A DNA stretch of 64,000 bases from Actinomadura cremea (GCF_014648495.1 NZ_BMRF01000011.1:62001-126000); one strand, 5' to 3'; shown: positions 1 to 9,990, counted from the first letter of the stretch. The notes: generated from the letters alone by a model not told the origin. A program made the numbers and translations.

Positions 1-6
1 CAGGGG

Positions 7-819
7 ATGCCGCCGGAGTACTTCGAGGCGGGGTCGGCGTCGTTCGTGGACTTCCTGCGCCTCCACTCCCCCGACCTGCTGCCCGTCAACCGGGTGCCCG
101 GCGCCGGGACCGTCCCCGACCTGCCGCACGGCACGACCGTCCTGGCGCTGACCTTCCCCGGCGGCGTCATGATGGCCGGGGACCGCCGCGCCACCCAGGG
201 GAACCGCATCGCCTACCGCGAACTGGACAAGGTCCAGCGCGCCGACGAGTACTCCGTCGTCGCGTTCGCGGGCACCGTCGGCCTCGCGCTGGAGATGGTC
301 CGGCTGTTCCAGGTCGAGCTGGAGCACTACGAGAAGATGGAGAGCGCCCCGCTGTCGCTGCCGGGCAAGGCCCGCCGCCTCGGCGCCGTGATCCAGGCGA
401 ACCTCGCGCAGGCCCTGCAGGGCCTCGCCGTCGTCCCGCTGTTCGCCGGGTACGAGGAGCGCACCGGCACCGGGCGGATCTACACCTACGACATCACCGG
501 CGCGCCGCAGGAGGCCCGCGACTACCACGCCGACGGCTCCGGGTCCCCGTACGCGCTGGGGTCGCTGAAGAAGCTGTACCGTCCGGACCTGTCCGAGCGG
601 GACGCCGCCACCGTGTGCGTGCAGGCGCTCTACGACGCCGCCGACGACGACTCCGCGACCGGCGGCCCGGACCGGACGCGCCGCGTCTACCCGACGATCG
701 CGGTCGTGACCGACGACGGCTACCGGGAACTGGACGCGGACGAGGTCGCGGCGATCGTCGACGAGGTCGTGGAGGGCCGGATGGAGAACCCGGACGGCCC
801 CGTCGCGCCGCTGCGCTGA
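7..819 (+). CDS. prcB: 20S proteasome beta subunit
   Basis: Catalytic beta subunit of the actinobacterial 20S proteasome, which degrades pupylated proteins in the cytoplasm. The 270-aa product has a propeptide of about 42 residues ending in PHG, followed by TTVLAL, so Thr43 is the mature N-terminal nucleophile. Counting from it, Asp17 (GDRR) and Lys33 fall exactly where the family has its catalytic residues, and the family motif DAADDDSATGGPD is present. The start at 7 is the first ATG and has only a weak purine stretch; the true start could lie before the window. Oddity: prcA normally follows prcB directly, but polX follows here on its own promoter. Confidence 0.95.
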   Translation: MPPEYFEAGSASFVDFLRLHSPDLLPVNRVPGAGTVPDLPHGTTVLALTFPGGVMMAGDRRATQGNRIAYRELDKVQRADEYSVVAFAGTVGLALEMVRLFQVELEHYEKMESAPLSLPGKARRLGAVIQANLAQALQGLAVVPLFAGYEERTGTGRIYTYDITGAPQEARDYHADGSGSPYALGSLKKLYRPDLSERDAATVCVQALYDAADDDSATGGPDRTRRVYPTIAVVTDDGYRELDADEVAAIVDEVVEGRMENPDGPVAPLR

Positions 820-855
820 CCGGGCGCGAACTCCGGAAAAGTCGTACCCGCCTCG

Positions 856-861
856 TACCAT
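856..861 (+). promoter_or_regulatory. -10 box for leaderless polX
   Basis: TACCAT followed by 7 nt and then the polX ATG at 869. TANNNT at this spacing places the transcription start at or next to the A of ATG. No Shine-Dalgarno sequence precedes the ATG, which agrees. Confidence 0.55.
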
Positions 862-868
862 CGACCGT

Positions 869-2587
869 ATGGCACGGGCGAACGACGAGGCTGCGGCCCT
901 CATCCAGGAACTTGCGGATCTGCTGTCCATCACGGGCGGCGACGCCTTCAAGATCAGGGCGTACGAGAAGTCGGCTCGGGCGATCGCCGGTCACCCCGAC
1001 GACATCTCCGATCTCGACCTGGCCGGGCTCCGCAAGATCCCCACGGTGGGCGAGGCGATCGCCAAGAAGGTCCTCGACTACACCACCACCGGCACCATCC
1101 GGCAGGTGGAGGAGTTGCGGGCGCAGATCCCCGCGGGCGTCCGGGCGCTCACCGCGATCCCGACCCTCGGCCCGAAGAAGGCCCTCGCCCTCTACGAGGA
1201 GCTGGGCGTGTCGTCGGTCGAGGAGCTCGAGACCGCGATCGGCGCGGGCCGGCTGCGCGGCCTCAAGGGCTTCGGCGCCAAGACCGAGGAGAACATCCTG
1301 CGGGGCATCGAGCTGATGCGCGGCTCGCAGGAGCGCGTGCTCGTGGACGCCGCCGCCGGCATCGCCGACGAGGTCGTCGCGGCGCTGTCCGCGCTGCCGC
1401 AGGTGGAGCGCTGCGAGCACGCCGGTTCGCTGCGCCGGATGCGCGAGACGATCGGCGACGTGGACGTCCTCGTGGCGTCCACCGATCCGCACCCGATCAT
1501 GGAGGCGTTCACCGCGCTGCCCCTCGTCCACGAGGTGATCGCGAGCGGTGACAAGAAGACCTCGATCCGCACCGCGAAGGGTCTGCAGGTCGACCTGCGG
1601 GTCGTCCCGCCCGAGTCGTGGGGCGCGGCCCTGCAGTACTTCACCGGCTCGCAGGCGCACAACATCCGCACCCGTGAGATCGCCGTCAAGGCGGGGCTGA
1701 AGCTGTCGGAGTACGGCCTGTTCGACACCGAGTCCGGAGCGCTGATCGTCTCCGCGACCGAGGAGGAGGTCTACGAGCGGCTCGGGCTGCCCTGGGTGCA
1801 TCCGACCCTGCGCGAGGACACCGGCGAGATCGAGGCGGCCCTCGCGGGCGGGCTCCCCCGCCTCGTCACCGTCGACGACCTGCGCGGCGACCTGCACAGC
1901 CACACCGACCTCACCGACGGCATCGCCCCCCTCGAGGACATGGTCGCCGCCGCGGCGGCCCGCGGCCTGGAGTACTACGCGATCACCGACCACGCGCCGA
2001 ACCTGTTCATGCAGCGGATGACCGACGAGAAGATGCTCGCCCAGCGCGAGCAGGTCCGCGCGCTGCAGGCGTCCTATCCGGACCTGGCTCTCCTGCACGG
2101 CACCGAGCTGAACATCGACCCCGACGGGAACGTCGACTGGGACGCCGACTTCCTGGCGGGCTTCGACGTCTGCGTCGCGTCGATCCACTCGCACTTCACG
2201 CAGGACCGGGAGGCGATGACCCGCCGCCTCGTGCGGGCCTGCGAGAACCCGCACGTGCACGTCATCGGCCACCCGACCGCCCGCAGCATCGGCCGCCGCC
2301 AGGCGGTCGACGCCGACTGGGACGAGGTGTTCCGCGCGGCCGCCCGCACCGGCACCGCCATGGAGATCGACTCGTTCCCCGACCGGCTCGACCTGCCCGC
2401 CGACCTGGTCCGCCGCGCCAAGCGCCTCGGCGTCCGCTTCTCCGTCGACACCGACGCCCACTCCGTCGGCCACCACCGCAACATCCGCTACGGAGTCGGC
2501 ACCGCCCAGCGCGGCTGGCTCACCCCCGACGACGTGATCAACACCTGGCCGCTGGACCGCCTCCGCGAGTTCCTCCGCGAGAAGTGA
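869..2587 (+). CDS. polX: DNA polymerase/3'-5' exonuclease PolX
   Basis: Family X DNA polymerase joined to a PHP phosphoesterase domain, expected to act in gap-filling repair. Within 572 aa: an N-terminal helix-hairpin-helix domain (FKIRAYEKSARAI, residues about 30-45, and a second HhH near 90-130), a nucleotidyltransferase palm with the metal-binding GDVDVL near residue 195, and a C-terminal PHP domain from about 335. PHP metal ligands are visible as DLHSHTDLTDG, ITDHAPN, SIHSHF, VIGHPT and DTDAHS. The length is typical of bacterial PolX. The start is supported by the -10 box 7 nt upstream. It is not coupled to prcB. Confidence 0.95.
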   Translation: MARANDEAAALIQELADLLSITGGDAFKIRAYEKSARAIAGHPDDISDLDLAGLRKIPTVGEAIAKKVLDYTTTGTIRQVEELRAQIPAGVRALTAIPTLGPKKALALYEELGVSSVEELETAIGAGRLRGLKGFGAKTEENILRGIELMRGSQERVLVDAAAGIADEVVAALSALPQVERCEHAGSLRRMRETIGDVDVLVASTDPHPIMEAFTALPLVHEVIASGDKKTSIRTAKGLQVDLRVVPPESWGAALQYFTGSQAHNIRTREIAVKAGLKLSEYGLFDTESGALIVSATEEEVYERLGLPWVHPTLREDTGEIEAALAGGLPRLVTVDDLRGDLHSHTDLTDGIAPLEDMVAAAAARGLEYYAITDHAPNLFMQRMTDEKMLAQREQVRALQASYPDLALLHGTELNIDPDGNVDWDADFLAGFDVCVASIHSHFTQDREAMTRRLVRACENPHVHVIGHPTARSIGRRQAVDADWDEVFRAAARTGTAMEIDSFPDRLDLPADLVRRAKRLGVRFSVDTDAHSVGHHRNIRYGVGTAQRGWLTPDDVINTWPLDRLREFLREK

Positions 2588-2714
2588 CCCGCCGCCCGGA
2601 AGCGACCAGACCAGGAATCCCTTCGCCCGGACCGCGCCGGGCCCGCGGGCGGGGCGTGCGCGGGATCGGGTACTCCGCAGGCCGGACGAGTCGGGACGGG
2701 TGCGGATCCGGGGG
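2588..2714. other. Convergent intergenic gap
   Basis: 127 nt between the polX stop and the ctaA stop. It is very GC-rich and contains short self-complementary runs (GCCCGCGGGC), but I see no clear terminator stem and no open reading frame worth calling. Confidence 0.4.
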
Positions 2715-3725
2715 TCAGGCGGGCTGGGGGGTCTGGACGGCCGGCTCGGCGGTGCCGGACGCCGGGCCGTCCATCGCGCGGGGGCCGCGGTCGCGCAGGG
2801 CGAAGAACAGCCGGAAGGCGGCCACCCACATCAGGACCGCGCCGAGCATGTGCAGGACGACCAGGACCGCGGGGACCCCGAGGAAGTACTGGACGTAGCC
2901 GAGGGCGCCCTGCGCCACGATGAGGGCGAGCAGTTCGTGGACGCGGCGGCGGGCGGCGGCGGGCGAGTTCGTCCGGTGCAGCGCGACGGCCAGGACGACG
3001 ACCAGCGCGCAGGTGATCCACGCGGTGATGCTGTGCACCCGCGTGACGTCGGTGATCTCGAAGCCGTAGCGGCGCGACGACGCGTCGCCGGCGTGCGGGC
3101 CGGTGCCGGTGACCACGGTGCCCGCGACGAGGACGACCGCGCAGGCCGCCAGGAGCGCGGCGCCGATGGCGCGGATCCAGGGCGCGACGAGCGGGCGCGG
3201 CGGCTCGTCCCCCTCCCCCGCGCGGATCCACAGCGCCACGCAGAAGACGAGCAGGGCCGGGGAGACGAGGAAGTGCAGGCCGACGGCGGCCGGGTGCAGC
3301 TCGGTCAGCACCACGATGCCGCCGATGACCGCCTGCGCGACGACGCTCATCGGCTGGGCGAGCGCCCACCACACCAGGTCCTTGCGGCGCGGCGCCAGGC
3401 GCAGCGCGGCGACGAAGACGAGCATCCCGACGGCCAGCACCACGAAGGTGATCATCCGGTTGCCGAACTCGATCGCCATGTTGATGAGCTCGTGCTCGGG
3501 ATGCGGCGTGGGAACGAGGCTGTCGCCGGTGCACTTGGGCCATTCGGGGCAGCCGAGCCCGGACTCGGTGACGCGGACGGCGCCGCCGCTGACGACGATC
3601 AGCACGTTGCCGATGACGCCGAGCAGGGCGAGCAGCCGGAACGAACCCGCCGTCGGACGCCACACGGCGTCCCTCGCACGGATCAGCGGATGGGGGGTCG
3701 ACTCTCGCTCTGCCACGCCGACCAT
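2715..3725 (-). CDS. ctaA: Heme A synthase (COX15/CtaA)
   Basis: Oxidises the C8 methyl of heme O to give heme A for aa3-type cytochrome oxidase, in the cytoplasmic membrane. The 336-aa product has about eight hydrophobic segments. The N-terminal GLGCPEWPKC motif contains the paired cysteines typical of Gram-positive CtaA. Histidines expected to bind heme sit in helical contexts (INMAIEFGNR region, LHFLVSP, VHSITAWIT, LHMLGAV). The start at ATG 3725 (MVGVAERES) precedes the first hydrophobic segment at about residue 27; reading further upstream would run through the neighbouring gene in another frame. It sits with ctaB, as usual in actinomycetes. Confidence 0.92.
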   Translation of the reverse strand: MVGVAERESTPHPLIRARDAVWRPTAGSFRLLALLGVIGNVLIVVSGGAVRVTESGLGCPEWPKCTGDSLVPTPHPEHELINMAIEFGNRMITFVVLAVGMLVFVAALRLAPRRKDLVWWALAQPMSVVAQAVIGGIVVLTELHPAAVGLHFLVSPALLVFCVALWIRAGEGDEPPRPLVAPWIRAIGAALLAACAVVLVAGTVVTGTGPHAGDASSRRYGFEITDVTRVHSITAWITCALVVVLAVALHRTNSPAAARRRVHELLALIVAQGALGYVQYFLGVPAVLVVLHMLGAVLMWVAAFRLFFALRDRGPRAMDGPASGTAEPAVQTPQPA

Positions 3726-3778
3726 GCTATGGCCGCCCCCGCACACCCGTGACACAACCCCCCGCCAGGCCCCTCCCG

Positions 3779-4993
3779 TCACCGTTTCCGCAGGTCGGGC
3801 GGCAGGAAGCCGGACGGCCCGCGCGGTGCCCACGGCGGCCCGCCGGGCGGGGCCGCGCGCGGCACCTGGGGGGTGCGCAGGAACGCGTGCCTGGCCAGGG
3901 CCATCAGGTTGAGCAGGGAGTCGCGGCGGGTCGCGAACCAGTGCGGGTCGGCGACGCCGCGGCCGGCGCGCTTGTGCAGCAGCGCGAGCTCGGTGGCGGC
4001 GAGCTGGTAGTCGACCATGGCGCGGCCCGCGGCGGGACCGCCGACCGTGCGGGCCCAGCCGCGGGCGGCGCGGCGGGCCGGGATGGACCGCAGCATGCGG
4101 ACGTCGGCGCCGGTGACCAGGCCGGTCGCGGCGTACAGCGGCAGGTAGGTCTCGATGAGGCGGACGGTGCTGCGGCGTTCGACGGCGACGATGGCGATCA
4201 GGCCGAGGAGGATGCACAGGTCCAGCAGGTAGACGACGCCGAGGCCCGCGAGGCCCGTCGCCGCGGCGCCGTTCCACAGTCCGTGCAGGACCATCGCGCC
4301 CAGCAGCCCGGCGGCGGGCGCGAGGAACTGGCCGCGGCGGTGCGTGGCCGCGTAGGCGACGCCGAGACCGGTCATCGCGGTGAACAGCGGGTGGCTGAGC
4401 GGCGCGACGAGGCCGCGCAGGATGAACACCGCCTGGAGCTGCTGGGCGCCGCCGTCCTCGAACGCCCGCATGTAGTAGGTGATGTTCTCCATCATCGCGA
4501 AGCCGAGGCCGACCATCGCGGCGTAGATCAGGCCGTCGGCGAACCCGTCGATCTCGTTGCGGCGCAGCCACAGCATGCCGAACAGGACGGCGCCCTTGAG
4601 CGTCTCCTCGATGACGGGCGCGCCGAAGGTGGCGCTGACGAAGTGGCCGTCCACCTCGCCGAAGATGGGCACGGTGACGTACAGCAGCCCCGCGGTGTTG
4701 AGGACCAGGGCACCGAGGACGGCGACGCCCGCGCCCCACATGAACGCGAAGACGAGCGCCCGCGGCGGTTCGGGCTCCAGCCGGTCGAGGGCCAGCGCGA
4801 GCGCGATCAGCGGCGGGATCGGCAGCACGGCCAGCAGGACGCCGACCCAGAACCCGCCCTCGCCGGAGAGGACGTCCACGCCGAGGGCGGCCACCGCGCA
4901 CAGGCCGGAGACCGTCAGCCCGGCGATCAGGCCGACCGGGGGCCGCCCCGGGATCCGCCCCTCGAGCACCGCCTTCGGGTCCACACGCGCCAT
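3779..4993 (-). CDS. PrsW-family intramembrane metalloprotease
   Basis: Polytopic membrane protein of the PrsW/CPBP-like glutamic-metalloprotease group; B. subtilis PrsW cleaves an anti-sigma factor. The 404 aa include about eight hydrophobic segments and the family motifs: EETLK (residues about 129-133), a second motif around GLGFAMMENITYY, and the histidine motif SHPLFTAMTG with a following MVLHGLWNG. The C-terminal 100 residues are soluble and basic. The gene lies between ctaA and ctaB on the same strand, 53 and 68 nt from its neighbours, with its own leaderless-type promoter. The substrate is unknown. Confidence 0.85.
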   Translation of the reverse strand: MARVDPKAVLEGRIPGRPPVGLIAGLTVSGLCAVAALGVDVLSGEGGFWVGVLLAVLPIPPLIALALALDRLEPEPPRALVFAFMWGAGVAVLGALVLNTAGLLYVTVPIFGEVDGHFVSATFGAPVIEETLKGAVLFGMLWLRRNEIDGFADGLIYAAMVGLGFAMMENITYYMRAFEDGGAQQLQAVFILRGLVAPLSHPLFTAMTGLGVAYAATHRRGQFLAPAAGLLGAMVLHGLWNGAAATGLAGLGVVYLLDLCILLGLIAIVAVERRSTVRLIETYLPLYAATGLVTGADVRMLRSIPARRAARGWARTVGGPAAGRAMVDYQLAATELALLHKRAGRGVADPHWFATRRDSLLNLMALARHAFLRTPQVPRAAPPGGPPWAPRGPSGFLPPDLRKR

Positions 4994-4999
4994 GACGCG

Positions 5000-5005
5000 A
5001 GCGTA
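5000..5005 (-). promoter_or_regulatory. -10 box for leaderless prsW-like gene
   Basis: On the minus strand TACGCT is followed by 6 nt and then the ATG at 4993. No Shine-Dalgarno sequence is present, so a leaderless transcript is likely. Confidence 0.5.
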
Positions 5006-5061
5006 TCCGGCACCCGGTCACGACACCGGGACGAGGCGGTCACGGTCGGTGATCGTGTCGG

Positions 5062-6060
5062 TCAGTGCAGGAGCGGGTCGATGGAGACGGCGGTGAACAG
5101 CAGCGCCAGGTAGACGTTCGACAGGTGGAAGAACCGCATGGGCCGCAGGTGGACGCCCGTGACCCCGGCGCGGACCGCCTTCAGCAGGCGGTGCCCCTCG
5201 GCGAGGAACACGAGGCCGAGCACGACGGCGACCGCCCCGTACACGAACGTCATCCCGCCGACGGGCCACAGCAGCAGCGAGCACGCCACCGTCGCGTAGG
5301 TGTAGGCGAGGCTCTCCACGACGACCCGCCGCTCGCCCTTGACGACCGGCAGCATCGGGACGTTGGCGATCGCGTAGTCCTCGCGGTAGCGCATCGCGAG
5401 CGTCCAGGTGTGCGGCGGCGTCCAGAGGAACACGACGCCGAACAGGACGAACGGCGTCCAGGAGATCTCGTCGGTGACGGCCGTCCAGCCGATGAGGACG
5501 GGCATGCAGCCGGCGATGCCGCCCCACACGACGTTCTGCGAGGTGCGCCGCTTGAGCAGCAGCGAGTACACGAAGACGTAGAACAGGATCGCGAACAGCG
5601 AACCGGCGGCGGCCCGCGGGTTGACGGCGAGCGCGAACCCGGCCGTGGACACCACCGCGAGGGTGATCCCGAACACGAGGGCGCGGGCGGGGGTGACCTG
5701 GGCGCGGGCGAGGGGACGGCGCCGCGTGCGGCGCATCTTGGCGTCGATGTCCCGGTCGATGTAGCAGTTGATCGCGTTGGCGGCACCCGCGGACATGGTC
5801 CCGAACGCCAGCGTCAGCAGCACCGTCGACAGCGGCGGCACGCCCCCGGCCGCCAGGAACATCACCGGGATGGTGGTGATCAAGAGCAGCTCGATCACGC
5901 GCGGCTTGGTCAGCGCGACGTAGGCGCGCACGCTCGCGCCGATCGACCGGCGCGCGGCCGGCTCGGCCGACGCGGGCTCGGGGGGAGCGACCGGAATGTG
6001 CTCGTCGAGCTCCACCCCGCGCTTGTTACTGAGCACCGTCACAATCGGGTCCACGTCCAA
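5062..6060 (-). CDS. ctaB: Protoheme IX farnesyltransferase (heme O synthase)
   Basis: UbiA-superfamily membrane prenyltransferase that farnesylates heme B to heme O, the step before CtaA. Of 332 aa, residues from about 45 ([14 protein letters not shown]) form the conserved nine-helix domain. The first Asp-rich motif [12 protein letters not shown] and its partner region ([14 protein letters not shown]) are present. The reading frame opens at a TTG (6058-6060), with an in-frame GTG at 6054 and no Shine-Dalgarno sequence before either, so the exact start is uncertain; the first 40 residues are poorly conserved. Divergent from tkt, a pairing also known in Streptomyces. Confidence 0.92.
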   Translation of the reverse strand: MDVDPIVTVLSNKRGVELDEHIPVAPPEPASAEPAARRSIGASVRAYVALTKPRVIELLLITTIPVMFLAAGGVPPLSTVLLTLAFGTMSAGAANAINCYIDRDIDAKMRRTRRRPLARAQVTPARALVFGITLAVVSTAGFALAVNPRAAAGSLFAILFYVFVYSLLLKRRTSQNVVWGGIAGCMPVLIGWTAVTDEISWTPFVLFGVVFLWTPPHTWTLAMRYREDYAIANVPMLPVVKGERRVVVESLAYTYATVACSLLLWPVGGMTFVYGAVAVVLGLVFLAEGHRLLKAVRAGVTGVHLRPMRFFHLSNVYLALLFTAVSIDPLLH

Positions 6061-6702
6061 CTAGGCATGAGTATCGCGTACCACCTCGGCGGTGCCCCCG
6101 TGTTCGGGCCGACCTCGGCTGGGTGCGACTTTCGGCTTGGCGAATACGGCGGCCGCTCGTTGTCAACCGCGCAATCACTGTAGTCCGCCCCCTCCGGAGG
6201 TCGCGCACCGGGTCGCCTGACGCACCGTGACCGGCGTGTCGTAGCCGGTCCGCGCCGCGGGCCCGGCTCCGCGGCCGGCCGGGGGCCGGGCCCGCTCCCC
6301 CGCCCGATCTCCCCCGTCGGATCACCCGGCCGGGTGGGTTAGCGGAAGGCCGATCGGGCAAGGGTGCAGGGAGCGGCCCGGCCCCCGCCGGAGCGTGCGC
6401 GCGAGCCTCCGGTGGACGTCACCGGCGGCGGGCGCGGCCGGTGACGCCGGACGCGGCGAGGACGGACACACGGCGAGTACGAACGAGGACCTGCATGGCG
6501 AGGAGCGGACGTGCGCGCGGTCACGCGTGGGCCGACCGCCCGCGCGATAGGCTCGAATCGGGCACGACGTGATCTTCGGCCGGGCGTCCCGCCCACTGCG
6601 CACCGCTCGACCGCGAGGGGGCGCGGCGTTGCGCCGCACGTCGATCCGTCGCACAGCGTGATCATGTACACAGAGCGGTTTTCGAGAGGAGCCTGGCGTT
6701 CC
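6061..6702. promoter_or_regulatory. ctaB-tkt divergent intergenic region
   Basis: About 640 nt without a convincing gene, holding both divergent promoters. On the minus strand a TTGACA (complement of 6161-6166) could be the ctaB -35, but no good -10 follows at standard spacing. A GC-rich inverted repeat with 11-bp arms (6257-6267 and 6285-6295) lies in the middle. Near tkt a Shine-Dalgarno-like GAGAGGA ends at 6690. Short frames here, including an N-terminal extension of tkt back to 6511, have no family resemblance. Confidence 0.5.
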
Positions 6703-8829
6703 GTGACTAGGGACAACAGCACGTTTGAATGGTCTGACCTGGACCGGCGGGCGGTGGACGTGGTCCGCGCCCTGGCCATGGACGCGGTCGAGGAGGCGGG
6801 TTCGGGCCACCCCGGTACCGCCATGAGCCTGGCTCCCGCCGCCTACCTGCTCTTCCAGCGGTTCCTCCAGCACGACCCGACCGATCCCGACTGGGCGGGA
6901 CGGGACCGGTTCGTGCTGTCCTGCGGGCACTCCAGCCTGACCCTTTACATCCAGCTGTACCTTTCGGGCTACCCGCTGACGCTGGACGAACTGAAGGCGT
7001 TGCGCAAGTGGGGCAGCCTGACGCCCGGACACCCGGAGCACGGGCACACCGCCGGCGTGGAGACGACCACCGGGCCGCTGGGCCAGGGCATCGCGAACGC
7101 CGTCGGCATGGCGATGGCGGCGCGCCGCGAGCGCGGGCTGTTCGACCCGGACGCCGCGCAGGGCGAGTCCCCCTTCGACCACACCGTCTGGGCGTTCTGC
7201 TCCGACGGCGACATCGAGGAGGGCATCAGCCACGAGGCGAGCGCCCTGGCGGCCCACCAGCGCCTCGGGAACCTGGTCCTGCTGTGGGACGACAACCACA
7301 TCTCGATCGAGGACGACACCGCGATCGCGCTGTCGGAGGACGTGCGGGCCCGCTACGAGGCGTACGGCTGGGACGTCCACACCGTGGACTGGACGGAGAA
7401 CGGCGACTACGAGGAGAACGTCGGGAAGCTCGCCGCGGCGTTCGCCGCCGCGAAGGCCGAGACGTCCCGCCCGTCCTTCGTCGCGCTGCGCACGATCATC
7501 GGCTGGCCGGCGCCGAACAAGAAGAACACCGGCAAGGCGCACGGCTCGGCGCTCGGCGCCGACGAGGTCGCGGCGACCAAGGAGATCCTCGGGCTGGACC
7601 CGGCGGAGAGCTTCCAGGTGCCCGAGGACGTCCTGGAGCACGCCCGCGCCGTGTCCGACCGGGGCCGCAAGGCCCACGCGCAGTGGAACGAGAAGTTCCA
7701 GTCGTGGCGGAAGGCGAACGCCGAGCGGGCCGCCGAGTTCGACCGGATCTCCCAGCGCGCGCTGCCGTCCGGCTGGGAGAAGGCGCTGCCGGCGTTCCCC
7801 GCGGGCAAGGAGATCGCGACCCGCGCCGCGTCCGGCGAGGTGCTGGCGGCGCTGGCGCCCGTGCTGCCGGAGCTGTGGGGCGGTTCGGCCGACCTGGCCG
7901 AGAGCAACAACACGACGATGAAGGGCGAGCCGTCCTTCATCCCCGAGGAGTTCCAGACCAAGGAGTTCCCGGGCGGCCCCTACGGGCGGACGCTGCACTT
8001 CGGCGTGCGCGAGCACGCGATGGCCGCGATCTGCAACGGCATCGCGCTGCACGGCGGCACGCGTCCGTACGGCGGCACGTTCCTGGTGTTCAGCGACTAC
8101 ATGCGCCCGGCGGTGCGGCTGGCGGCGCTGATGAAGCTGCCGGTGACGTTCGTGTGGACGCACGACTCGATCGGCCTCGGCGAGGACGGCCCGACGCACC
8201 AGCCCGTCGAGCACCTGTGGGCGCTGCGGGCGATCCCGGGCCTGGACGTCGTCCGCCCGGCGGACGCCGCCGAGACGGTCGTCGCGTGGCGGACGATCCT
8301 GGAGCACCACGACCGGCCGGCGGGGCTGGCGCTGACCCGGCAGAAGCTGCCGACGATGGACCGCGACGGTGAGCTCGCCTCGGCGGACGGGACCGCCAAG
8401 GGCGGATACGTGCTGGCGGACGCCACCGACGGACGGCCCGACGTGATCATCATCGCGACCGGCAGCGAGGTGCCGCTGGCGCTGGAGGCGCGCGAGGCGC
8501 TGCAGGCCAAGGGCACCCCGACCCGGGTCGTGTCGATGCCGTGCGTGGAGTGGTTCGAGGCGCAGTCCGACGCCTACAAGCAGCAGGTGCTGCCGCCCGG
8601 GGTGCGGGCCCGCGTGTCGGTGGAGGCCGGGATCGCGATGGGCTGGCGGGCCTACATCGGCGACGCCGGCGAGTCCGTGAGCCTGGAGCACTTCGGCGCG
8701 TCGGCGGACTACAAGACGCTGTTCCGGCAGTTCGGCATCACCGCCGACCGGGTCGTCGCGGCGGCCGAGGCCAGCCTGATCAAGGCGTGCGTCAAGCACG
8801 CGGGGCGCGGCGAGACGACCGGCAACTGA
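6703..8829 (+). CDS. tkt: Transketolase
   Basis: Thiamine-diphosphate enzyme of the non-oxidative pentose phosphate pathway, moving two-carbon units between sugar phosphates. 708 aa with the classic order: N-terminal TPP-binding domain (GSGHPGTAMSLAP near residue 25; GDG motif in CSDGDIEEGISHEA; WDDNHISI), pyrimidine-binding domain (FGVREHAMAAICNG, THDSIGLGEDGPTHQP) and a C-terminal domain. GTG 6703 is chosen because GAGAGGA lies 12 nt upstream and the protein then begins at the normal family position (VTRDNSTFEW). An in-frame ATG at 6664 would add 13 unusual residues. First gene of the pentose-phosphate operon. Confidence 0.95.
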   Translation: MTRDNSTFEWSDLDRRAVDVVRALAMDAVEEAGSGHPGTAMSLAPAAYLLFQRFLQHDPTDPDWAGRDRFVLSCGHSSLTLYIQLYLSGYPLTLDELKALRKWGSLTPGHPEHGHTAGVETTTGPLGQGIANAVGMAMAARRERGLFDPDAAQGESPFDHTVWAFCSDGDIEEGISHEASALAAHQRLGNLVLLWDDNHISIEDDTAIALSEDVRARYEAYGWDVHTVDWTENGDYEENVGKLAAAFAAAKAETSRPSFVALRTIIGWPAPNKKNTGKAHGSALGADEVAATKEILGLDPAESFQVPEDVLEHARAVSDRGRKAHAQWNEKFQSWRKANAERAAEFDRISQRALPSGWEKALPAFPAGKEIATRAASGEVLAALAPVLPELWGGSADLAESNNTTMKGEPSFIPEEFQTKEFPGGPYGRTLHFGVREHAMAAICNGIALHGGTRPYGGTFLVFSDYMRPAVRLAALMKLPVTFVWTHDSIGLGEDGPTHQPVEHLWALRAIPGLDVVRPADAAETVVAWRTILEHHDRPAGLALTRQKLPTMDRDGELASADGTAKGGYVLADATDGRPDVIIIATGSEVPLALEAREALQAKGTPTRVVSMPCVEWFEAQSDAYKQQVLPPGVRARVSVEAGIAMGWRAYIGDAGESVSLEHFGASADYKTLFRQFGITADRVVAAAEASLIKACVKHAGRGETTGN

Positions 8830-8874
8830 CCCCCGGGCCTCGCGGAACTCGATGACGAGGGAGAAAGCGAAGCG

Positions 8875-9990
8875 ATGAGTGAGATTCTGAAGCAGCTCTC
8901 CGACGAGGGCGTGTCCATCTGGCTGGACGACATCAGCCGCGAGCGGCTGCGCACCGGCAACCTCGAGGACCTGGTGAAGGAGAGCCACGTCGTCGGCGTC
9001 ACCTCCAACCCGACGATCTTCGCCAAGGCACTGAGCAAGGGCACCGCCTACGACGCCCAGGTCCGCGACCTGGCCGTCCGGGGCGTGGACGTCGAGGAGG
9101 CGTCCCGCGCGATCACCACCTACGACATCCGGTGGGGCTGCGACGTGCTGCGCCCGGTGTACGACCGGACGGCGGGGCTGGACGGCCGCGTGTCGATCGA
9201 GGTCGACCCGCGGCTGGCGCGCGACACCGAGCGGACGATCGCCGAGGCGCGGGCGCTGTGGTGGATGGTGGACCGGCCGAACCTGTTCATCAAGATCCCG
9301 GCGACCGAGGAGGGGCTGCCGGCGATCACCGCGGCGCTGGCCGAGGGCATCAGCGTGAACGTGACGCTGATCTTCTCGCTGGAGCGCTACGGCAAGGTGA
9401 TCGACGCGTTCTTCGCGGGCCTGGAGCAGGCGCGGGAGAACGGCCGCGACCTGACGAAGATCGCGTCGGTGGCGTCGTTCTTCGTCAGCCGGGTCGACAC
9501 CGAGATCGACAAGCGGCTCGACAAGATCGGCTCGGACGACGCGAAGGCGCTGCGCTCGAAGGCGGGCCTGGCCAACGCGCGGCTCGCGTACGCGCTGTAC
9601 GAGGAGAAGTTCGGCACCGAGCGGTGGACGTCGCTGAAGAACGCGGGGGCCCGTCCCCAGCGTCCGCTGTGGGCGTCGACCGGGGTGAAGGACCCGGACC
9701 TCAACGACACGCTGTACGTGGACGAGCTGGTGGCGCCCGGCACCGTGAACACGATGCCGGAGGCCACGCTGGTGGCCGAGGCCGACCACGGCCAGGTGCG
9801 CGGTGACACGGTCCGCGACGCCTACGACGACGCCCGCGCGCACATGGCGGCGCTGAAGGACGCCGGCGTGGACTACGACGACGTCGTGCGGGTGCTGGAG
9901 GACGAGGGCGTCGAGAAGTTCGCGGCGTCCTGGAAGGAGTTGCTCGACTCCATCAGCGGCGAGCTGGAGAGCAAGAGGGCCGGCGCGTGA
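8875..9990 (+). CDS. tal: Transaldolase
   Basis: Transfers dihydroxyacetone units between sedoheptulose-7-phosphate and glyceraldehyde-3-phosphate. The 371 aa match the long actinobacterial/cyanobacterial type: [11 protein letters not shown] near residue 42, the Schiff-base lysine in NLFIKIPAT at about residue 142, [10 protein letters not shown] and a C-terminal KFAASW segment. GAGGGAGAAAG lies just before the ATG. It is 45 nt after tkt, and its stop overlaps the start of the next gene (GTGA), implying coupled translation with the first Pgi-like gene. In some bacteria this transaldolase type is fused to a Pgi domain, which explains the neighbour. Confidence 0.95.
   Translation: MSEILKQLSDEGVSIWLDDISRERLRTGNLEDLVKESHVVGVTSNPTIFAKALSKGTAYDAQVRDLAVRGVDVEEASRAITTYDIRWGCDVLRPVYDRTAGLDGRVSIEVDPRLARDTERTIAEARALWWMVDRPNLFIKIPATEEGLPAITAALAEGISVNVTLIFSLERYGKVIDAFFAGLEQARENGRDLTKIASVASFFVSRVDTEIDKRLDKIGSDDAKALRSKAGLANARLAYALYEEKFGTERWTSLKNAGARPQRPLWASTGVKDPDLNDTLYVDELVAPGTVNTMPEATLVAEADHGQVRGDTVRDAYDDARAHMAALKDAGVDYDDVVRVLEDEGVEKFAASWKELLDSISGELESKRAGA

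Noticed and set aside
2715-5021. Apparent 768-residue fusion ending in heme A synthase
   Set aside because: Only the last 336 codons, from ATG 3725, encode CtaA. The upstream part is the wrong frame of the PrsW-like gene.
6257-6295. GC-rich inverted repeat in the ctaB-tkt gap as a terminator
   Set aside because: 11-bp arms of only G and C arise easily at this composition, the loop is long and no gene ends nearby. It is mentioned only as part of the intergenic region.
6322-9843. Very long minus-strand open frame (over 1100 codons) opposite tkt and tal
   Set aside because: It is an antisense shadow of real genes in high-GC DNA: Arg/Pro/Val/His-rich, no domain, no start context. The plus-strand genes are unmistakable.
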